Source of the DNA: Sphaeroforma sirkka
Lineage: Eukaryota > Opisthokonta > Ichthyosporea > Ichthyophonida
NCBI GenBank assembly: GCA_001586965.3
Contig: LUCW03002188.1
Location: 32,501 to 67,500, forward strand
DNA: 35,000 bases
Direction: 5' to 3'
The notes under the pieces were generated by a model. It worked only from the letters and a program-made list of their open reading frames with translations. It searched no databases and was not told where the DNA came from. Positions 26,403-35,000 of this stretch are shown one piece after another; within the stretch, counting starts at the first letter, position 1, and every line of letters starts with the position of its first letter. The position numbers and the translations under genes were made by a program.

Positions 26403-27546
26403 GCGCTCTCACCTTCTTATCACCTTTCGGTTCGGTAGAAGTAGAGCCAGTACCCCCTCCAGTAGTAGTGCGAGGTTTCTTAGTACTACGCGCAGTATTA
26501 GTCTCTACTGCCTTTCGCTTAGTGGGCTGGGTGTAGCTCGTGGTACTAAGTACTCTAGTAGAGGAATTGGTATGCTTGTGTACTATCTTCTCAAAGACAG
26601 ACCAAGGCATAGATCGCAAATCACCATAGGCGATGATGTCATCATTGACTTTCTTAAAGAGGTTAGCTCCCAGAGTCTCTATCATCTGACAAATTAATAA
26701 ATATTCGCCAGTATAGGTACGACCACCCATCCGAGTATTCATATGTGTCATATGAGCTAGAGCACCTCGAATAGTGGTATCGTTTGCAAAGAACTTGCGA
26801 GACTCTAGAAGTTCACGGTCACGTGCATCTTCAAAAGAGGTGTTAGGTATATTATCACGCAACTGGTGCCAGGGTAGGGCTTTCCAGTTGGGCTCATGAG
26901 CCTTCAAGATAGTTTACCATTCACCTGGCTCACAGAAATGAATAAAGGCATTCATCATCTGCTTATCCTTAAGGCTGGCAGACTCCTTAAGTTGGTCGAA
27001 GGCCTTCAGTGTCTCCACTGTACTCTCTTAGTAGAGAAATCGACCTCAGCCTGCGCGTTACCTAGCTGCTTTTATAAAGCTTGGTTCTAAGTGTTCACGA
27101 AGCTCATGCTCAGTGCTACGGGCTGCTAGTGCCAAGATGGTGTCTATTTCCTTTCTCTTGTTATCGATTAGATAGCGAATGTTATCCGCTTTCCTATCGT
27201 CAAGGTAAGAGTCATTCAATAGACGGTCCTCAAGGACTTGCATACCAGAGCGTAATAGCCTGAGACGAGTATGTCTGGTTCTCACTTCCTCATCCTCAGG
27301 ATTAGAGCGGGAACTCTCTAACGAGGTACTGGTGTAGCGATTGCCAAAATCGTGATTACCAGGGTTAGTTGGCAAATGAGGGTCGATATTACGAGTATGG
27401 TAAGCCTCATCGAGTTCCATACGATCATATCCTCTGACAGGGTTAGGTTTGTCAAGAGGATGGTCAATGGTAGCATCAGAGCTATAGAGATTAAATTTTG
27501 AAATATTTTTTCTCTCGCCAGTGGTAACTGGCTTAGTAGTAAACAT
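26398..27546 (-). pseudogene. gag: Gag capsid-like region, element 2 (frameshift and nonsense)
   Basis: The frame from ATG 27546 (MFTTKPVTTGERKNISKFNL) ends near 27058 after an extra T by the KQLG segment. The C-terminal frame is interrupted by TAA in GEW*TILKAHEP and then open from 26907 to 26398. It shares the one-base deletion near 27030 with element 1. Confidence 0.65.
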
Positions 27547-27591
27547 ACTGGCTGGTAAACCAGTAGGTCTCGGGTTCGAAAACCGGCCCGG
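27516..27591 (+). tRNA. tRNA-like sequence, second copy, antisense in gag
   Basis: Plus-strand counterpart of the tRNA-like sequence of element 1: box A TGGCTTAGTAGTA, anticodon arm with GGT in an 8-nt loop, box B GGGTTCGAAAACC (one extra A), followed by only four T. It is more decayed than copy 1. Confidence 0.45.
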
Positions 27592-27599
27592 AATTTTCT

Positions 27600-28247
27600 T
27601 CTAATTCGATATAGGAAGAATATCAGCCAAGTGGGACACGATAGAGGGGTCCACAACTGCTGCTGCCGCTAGCTCCTTCAAGAGCGCTTCAGTGCGGTTC
27701 AATTGGCGTCAAGATTGAGAGGATCCAACCACTCGTTGTCGAGTTATGGCGTCCTCAGCTTCGGCCCCAAGATTTGAGCTGAATGGAATGGCTTCTCCAT
27801 CGATGGCGAAACCGAAATTTTCGGACAGGTCCAATACTTCCTTTTCACTCCGGATTTGTGCTGGAGTGTCCCTTTAGATGTGGAGTTATAATGCCCCCCG
27901 ACATTCGTATCCACGAATTTTCCAGCCTTTCGCCGTTTATCCCCAATATTTGACGGCACGTGGTCAGGGGGCAAGCTGGGGTCCTGAGCTTCACTCCTAG
28001 GTGATACACGGACGCTAGCGAGCCTTTCTGCGGTAGTAGATATCTCTTCTTCCAAGGCTTTAGGATCCGACGAGTCATCCTCAGAATAATCCTCTGTACC
28101 AACCTCAGAATTTGCTTCCCCAACAGTATCCTCGGCAGGCTCAACTCCAGACAGGCTAGGTGTTTCCACAGGGACCTCAGGAACCTCGGCAGGCTTAGCA
28201 GGCTTAGAGCTAGCGGCTCCCTTGCCTTTAGAAGTACCCTTAGCCAT
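27600..28247 (-). pseudogene. gag: Gag N-terminal ORF, element 2 (frameshifted)
   Basis: Starts at ATG 28247 (MAKGTSKGKG) and reads like element 1 to DTNVGG. An extra G in a G-run (near 27897) shifts the frame, which ends at 27744; a further G-run change near 27870 follows. The remainder to about 27600 matches the element 1 ORF in other frames. Confidence 0.6.
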
Positions 28248-28271
28248 AGTATTTGCTGGATAGTAAATCGA

Positions 28272-28926
28272 TGTCAGACAGTCTAGAAGCAGTACACTAC
28301 TGTAACTACTAAATAACTGAAAAATATGTAAACTTCGATGGAAATTACTAGGTTTCAAACTATATTAAACTAAAATACAATTTAGTCAGTTAGGATTTAG
28401 CAGTGGTAGCTTGTGTAAGAATGATCGGGACTGCCTCTTGTTAAGAGCCTAAATATCCTCGATCACACAGGGCGTACCTCTAGCTGTTCTTTATTGAATA
28501 ATTTTCACTAGAAGTACTAAGTGTTCATGACCACTTGCCTAATTTGTAAATAGACATAATAACGTAAGTCACGTCAATACATTAGCTGATATAAATAAAG
28601 TTCCATCTGAAGAAAAGTTAAAAAAACAGAAAAGACTTATTGGATTTTGGAGATTGGCGGGAGAACCAAAATCTATAAGTAGTAGTTCGGAGATTATAAA
28701 ATTTAGTTTATAATATCCTACATCTACTAATGTCTCAAATAGGTCCAAGTAGATGAGTCATACCAAATACTCAGGCTATTGGAGCCATCAAAGTGAATTT
28801 AGAACACTTTGGAAATATTGGAAAAAGAGCTTGTACTAAGTTATTTAAAATACAAATAAAAAAAAACAAATGTATTATCTCAATTGATCTTGATATTTTA
28901 GACTGACCGGAGGCCGTATTTCTACA
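28272..28926 (-). repeat. LTR E, complete 5' LTR of element 2
   Basis: Reverse complement begins TGTAGAAATACGG and ends GTCTGACA, about 655 bp. It carries the LTR B/C variant (CCCGATC) rather than that of LTR A. Confidence 0.9.
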
Positions 28927-29064
28927 CATACCAGAATGTATTAGCCTGAGACGTTGTTGTCGGATTCTCACTTCCTCGTCTTCAGTGCTAGAGTGGGCAC
29001 TCTCTAGTGAGGTACTAGTATAACGATTACCAAAGTCGTAATTACCAGGGTTAGATGATAAATG
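28927..29064 (-). pseudogene. gag: older gag fragment, left half
   Basis: On the minus strand it matches gag of element 1 from about 16095 to 16222 with clear divergence and ends ...TCTGGTATG at the LTR. The other half of the same gag region resumes with TATGCAAGTCC at 21548. Confidence 0.75.
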
Positions 29065-29065
29065 T

Positions 29066-30094
29066 ACTCAACAGCACGCCGTTGTGCAAGCTAATACTCA
29101 GCAGCTTCACAATACACATCAATGGGGTGGGGTACTACATCAGAACTTTGCCCATGCGCAGGGGTGGAAGAGAAGTAATCACCAGATAGCGGATCATAGT
29201 CAGGGCAAAGGGAGAGCGGCGGTATTTAACCTCAACTTCAAAAATGCAAACACAGATCATCACGCACGGCCACATTTACAAACGCAGGCTCAAGGGAGCT
29301 GTAGTAGTAGCGACGGGAGCACAGATTCAGGCCAAAAAGTACAATGTACGTGTTCTATTCATAAGCCAGTTCGACAAGGCCATGGTCAACAACCAGGTAC
29401 ATTATCAGCTGCTATTTTTCCGGCAACTCAAACTCATGATCACGAACAGGCTCTGCCACAATTCGCCTACGGACAGGCACAGGGAGTTTCTTCTACTCAA
29501 TTCTTACACCACGGTCACATTAATGCCGAGTTTAAACCGTTCCATGATGCGGATGTGAAAACTTCTGGTCAGGATCACGTTCAGGTCCAACACGTAGGAT
29601 ATCCTGCTCGGCAAATGGATTTCTTCGGATTGAATCATACGAATGAACGAATGGGTGCGGATTCCGCGTACGCATCGGAACGCAGCCATAGTTATATTCG
29701 TAATGACATGCATGGAAAACACAATGGGACTGCGAATATGGTGTACGGTCCGGGTAATCAGAATCGGAATTTACACCATACCACTGGCAACAACAAACAA
29801 AATAGTGGTACGGGCTACACTAATAGTTTCAACAGCAGTAGCAAAAATACGAGCAGTTATAATAACAGCAGCGAAGGATCCTCCGAAGAAAGCGGCCCTG
29901 GAAACTTCTGTAATAGCAGAAAGCCAGCGATGATGAATTGGAACAACCCAGGACGCGTGAGTGATAACGGCGGTAATAATATACGACACAATGTCAATCA
30001 TGTCGGATTTGGCCCTGTGAGTGGTCAGTACCACTACGATGCGGATAGTAGTTCCCTTATAGCCGCTTATTCTATTCACCCCAGGACCACTTAA
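29066..30094 (+). CDS. Gln/His/Asn/Ser-rich protein, terminal exon, truncated by retroelement
   Basis: Open frame of about 342 codons joined directly to the retroelement fragment at about 29065, ending TAA 30092-30094; the first ATG-like start inside is doubtful, so the 5' part is probably missing. Content: Gln/His-rich start (TQQLHNTHQWGGVLHQNFAH), His/Gln-rich middle, then an Asn/Ser-rich run (NSFNSSSKNTSSYNNSSEGS). There is no catalytic domain, membrane segment or zinc finger. Such composition is common in disordered parts of transcription or RNA-binding regulators, but that is inference. Two GTGAGT donor-like sites (near 29957 and 30016) leave the real 3' end open. The gene may be inactivated by the insertion. 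Confidence 0.5.
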   Translation, partial: TQQHAVVQANTQQLHNTHQWGGVLHQNFAHAQGWKRSNHQIADHSQGKGRAAVFNLNFKNANTDHHARPHLQTQAQGSCSSSDGSTDSGQKVQCTCSIHKPVRQGHGQQPGTLSAAIFPATQTHDHEQALPQFAYGQAQGVSSTQFLHHGHINAEFKPFHDADVKTSGQDHVQVQHVGYPARQMDFFGLNHTNERMGADSAYASERSHSYIRNDMHGKHNGTANMVYGPGNQNRNLHHTTGNNKQNSGTGYTNSFNSSSKNTSSYNNSSEGSSEESGPGNFCNSRKPAMMNWNNPGRVSDNGGNNIRHNVNHVGFGPVSGQYHYDADSSSLIAAYSIHPRTT

Positions 30095-30190
30095 GGTCTA
30101 ACATACTCGATCTGAAATTGAGTGTCTTAATCGAATTGCAAATTAAAGCGATGTATTATCTTGAATCGTTATAATACCTATCATTTTTTA

Positions 30191-30325
30191 TGTGCCGGAA
30201 TCCCTTTGACCGATGAGCGTGGGGTGTCGTACCGGGTTCTAGGCATCTATCCTTCAACCTTCGTGGCTGGATATCCCATGTTTTCTGATGAGGTTGTACT
30301 TCTAGACTTCACCCTGCAATTATAA
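30191..30325 (+). CDS. short coding-like segment, unknown
   Basis: 44 codons open to TAA 30323-30325 with protein-like content (IPLTDERGVSYRVLGIYPST, then a hydrophobic end). No ATG. It could be a last exon reached by splicing from the preceding exon, but no strong acceptor is seen. Not recognised. Confidence 0.25.
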   Translation, partial: CAGIPLTDERGVSYRVLGIYPSTFVAGYPMFSDEVVLLDFTLQL

Positions 30326-30427
30326 GATCCAGTAACAATATCTACATGTATACTATACTTATAGCGATGGGCAATCATCTACATACTGATAGGAGTTAGT
30401 TGCATCACTACTACTAGAGTAGAGAGA

Positions 30428-30592
30428 ATGAACACGGCACATAGTGATAGTTTATATGCTACTTTATTAGCCCTGAAGGTTGATGACTTGGCGGTTGAGT
30501 TCGGTGTGTCGGTGTGTGTCGATTGTCGACAATTCGTCTCTCAGTATATTTTGTTAAGAAAAAAAACGCTAATTTCTATTGGAATTTACTAA
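30428..30592 (+). CDS. small ORF, 54 codons, unknown
   Basis: ATG 30428 to TAA 30590-30592. The product starts MNTAHSDSLYATLLALKVDD and contains two Cys (VCVDCRQF). No known family; it may be a chance ORF. Confidence 0.2.
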   Translation: MNTAHSDSLYATLLALKVDDLAVEFGVSVCVDCRQFVSQYILLRKKTLISIGIY

Positions 30593-32780
30593 TATCATAT
30601 AAATGGGTGCGAACAAAAAGCCACTGTCGCGCGATACTTTTATTGAAATTCGAGTAAGGCAGGTTCACTCAAATTTCAAAACGAAATAAATAGGAGCCAG
30701 GGGCACAGGACACATGGTACAGGGCCACAGCCCACAGGCTCCGTTTTACGTCAGCGCAGTTTTGAAACCGTTTTCCCGTTTTTAGGTGGTATACTGGGTG
30801 CCAATTCTAAAAACCAATTTTGTTTGGATCTACCTTATATGGTCCAATTTTTAAAATAGCTGTTATGTTTCGACAGTAGAAAATCTGTCCATCTATAAAC
30901 AATGCGATAAATATTCTGGTGAAATATAGTTGGCAGGTTATGCGAAATATAAGGCCGGGCACAAACCCAGACCCTTATAACGAATGAAAACGTAGTACGT
31001 TTTACGTTAACGCATCGATTTGAAAGCGTGTTTACGTATTACGAATAGAAGTTTGGCTGGGCCCCCCAGGCCCCAGGCCCAGGTCGAGCCATAAATGAGA
31101 ATTACATACTATTTATAAATACACTCTGGGACTCAGTGACCCTCTGACTCATTGTGCACTGTGCAAGTTGCGCAGTTGTCACTTTTGTAATTTGTTTAAA
31201 AAAAATAAACAAATAAAAACAAATAAAATAGTATTTGCCACTGTCACTCTGTCCATATTTACTCCATAGCCTTCAACAAACACACTGTCAGTCTGTTAAA
31301 AATACTTTCAAAGTTTGTCTTCAGACTTTCTTTTCATAATATTGAATATTATACTTTTTAAAAAGAAAAAGAAAAAAAAGAAGAACACAAAATCACAACA
31401 ATAGTGATGAGGCTACAGGCTTGTTTTCTAAAAAGAAACTCGTACCTTTTGCTAATGTATTTTTAATACAGAAAAAAATCATATCACTACAGCAGTGTCA
31501 CTGTCTCCAGAATCCACTCTTAAAATAAGGCCCATAAATGAACAAGAAGGCTATTCCTCCATAAGATAAATTTCGTTTTTTAAAAACAATTGAAGAAAAA
31601 AAATACCAATTAGGAAAAAGAAATTCGAAGAACAAAAATTCTAAACCTCCTATGTGGAACTTTTATGAGGCTATGCAAAAAAGCAATGAAAGTTCTATGG
31701 ACAAAAAAGTCAGCTATATTTAAAAATGTTTCGGAGTATGGTGTTAGCACTCAAGGCTCTGGAGTCATTGATACTACTACTAGACGCTATTTAAAAAAAT
31801 GAACATTTAATGAACTGCACATGATTTGTTTTTATAATACAATTACAGTATTTAGAGTTTTAGACTCTCCTGTGAGCTTCTCTCCGTCCCCTCAGACTGG
31901 CCCAGAGTGATGCGTGAGCCCCCCTGGCTCTTCACTGACACCCACTACTCTACTTTTGAGTGTTTTGACTAACTGGCTATTGTCACGACAGAGTCGGACA
32001 ATACATACGTACAAATCAAATACAAATATATTATACATATGTCAACAATACAAGTTTTCTATATTTCATAGCCTGAAAATTCAATTTTCAGTAATCTGTT
32101 TTTTATGTATTTTGTTAAAAAAACAAAACAAGAAAAATACAAAACAATGGCGTTTTTTTAAAACAAACTCAATAAAAACTCGCCACCCTTGCTGCCTTGC
32201 ATGGCCTTCTGTCAAATTAATTTGGAAGGACATGAGGATATTTAGTAAATATTTATGTCTCTAATTCTCTATCAACCTTATTTAAATTTTGCTTTTTGGA
32301 TAGTATTAGAAAAAACAAAAAGTGTGTTGGAAAAGTATTTACTCCCACATGCAAATGACGCGAATATATATTGATTTATTACGTCATGGGTCGGAGATTC
32401 GGAGTGTTAGTGTGACTAGATCCGGTATGTCCTATATTAAACAATCAAAGCGTAGAAGAGCAAACTTCAGTCTACAATTCCGATCTCTCATTGGAAGTAA
32501 TACTAAATATATCCAATATAATTCAAAAGTCCGCTTTTATTATGGCACTCTTGAATTGTCTCTCTAAAATCCTTTCTCGTCCTGAGAGTCGAGACCTGTG
32601 GAGAATCCTTGTTGCGTCCAGCGAAATTTTCAGAGGGCTATATGTAATTTGTTTTCTACATAATTGTGAAGATATTATCTGATACTAATTTCAAAAATTC
32701 AAATATAATTTGTGCTAACAAAAAAGATACACTGTATCTAAACTCCAAACCCAATAATACTGACCTTTAATGAACAAATT
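30593..32780. other. no gene supported
   Basis: AT-rich with poly-A and poly-T runs, repeated CACTGTCA-like words around 31140-31300, a GC-rich CCCCAGGCCC stretch near 31070, and a few short open frames (for example 32322-32567) without protein-like content. Confidence 0.5.
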
Positions 32781-32821
32781 TATCATATTAGAACCACCGC
32801 ATCCGATAAACAACCACTATA

Positions 32822-34979
<2,158 letters not shown>

Positions 34980-35000
34980 AGAATTATAGATACATAGATA

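Larger units (their letters stand above)
22379..28926 (-). mobile_element. Ty3/gypsy-type LTR retrotransposon, element 2 (inverted copy)
   Basis: Same family and gene order as element 1, on the minus strand: 5' LTR 28272-28926, internal 22511-28271, 3' LTR cut to 132 bp. It is nearly identical to element 1 and shares its stop before RT, the gag deletion and the integrase TGA, so both come from one defective copy. It keeps the longest intact pol frame (699 codons). Copy-specific changes: TGG TAA nonsense in gag near 26915 and G-run and A-run length changes in the first gag ORF. Confidence 0.9.

Noticed and set aside
32322..32682. ORFs of 81 and 63 codons in the AT-rich right part
   Set aside because: No motif, no codon bias, no supporting signals; likely chance.

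Overview
The window is nuclear DNA of a eukaryote. It has spliceosomal introns with GTAAGT/GTATGT/GTATGA donors, AATAAA poly(A) signals, a Pol III tRNA gene, long dinucleotide microsatellites and LTR retrotransposons. I cannot name the species; a microsatellite-rich protist or early-branching holozoan would fit, but that is a guess.

Positions 1-7363 (+) hold the 3' part of one gene that I could rebuild as eight phase-consistent exons (762 codons in the window). The first two exons join into the end of a TBC (Rab-GAP) domain that most resembles TBC1D5, the Rab7 GAP that works with retromer. The later exons encode a short helical region and a long low-complexity acidic/Ser/Pro tail, including a GGGGCC hexanucleotide repeat. 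Its introns are packed with TA, TG and TATG microsatellites and several minisatellites. A tRNA-Thr(CGT) gene follows at 7863-7934. From 7.9 to 12.6 kb the sequence is gene-poor: one orphan coding-like segment (9110-9319), a small inverted repeat, a possible PIF/Harbinger-like transposase remnant (minus strand, about 11.0-11.4 kb) and a short coding-like stretch near 11.75 kb.

Positions 12665-29064 are a nested, rearranged cluster of one Ty3/gypsy-type LTR retrotransposon family (LTR about 650 bp, TGT...ACA ends, internal region about 5.76 kb). Two almost complete copies lie in inverted orientation: element 1 (+, 14543-21550) and element 2 (-, 22379-28926). Each encodes Gag, a zinc-knuckle-like segment, an aspartic protease, RT, RNase H, a domain resembling the Dam-like methyltransferase module of DIRS elements (NPP motif), and a DDE integrase with an HHCC finger. 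Both carry an antisense tRNA-like gene with box A, box B and a T-run inside gag. The copies share the same disabling stops and frameshifts, and the two halves of an older gag gene flank them. That points to a fold-back segmental duplication of a nested insertion rather than two independent insertions. On the left, a 1265-bp unit (an unknown 172-codon ORF plus one LTR) is tandemly duplicated almost without difference.

To the right, the cluster abuts a Gln/His/Asn/Ser-rich coding exon (about 29066-30094) whose upstream part appears to be cut off by the retroelement. After that come two short coding-like segments, about 2.2 kb of AT-rich DNA with no gene I can support, and from 32.8 kb to the window end a block of degenerate, mostly alternating purine-pyrimidine simple sequence.
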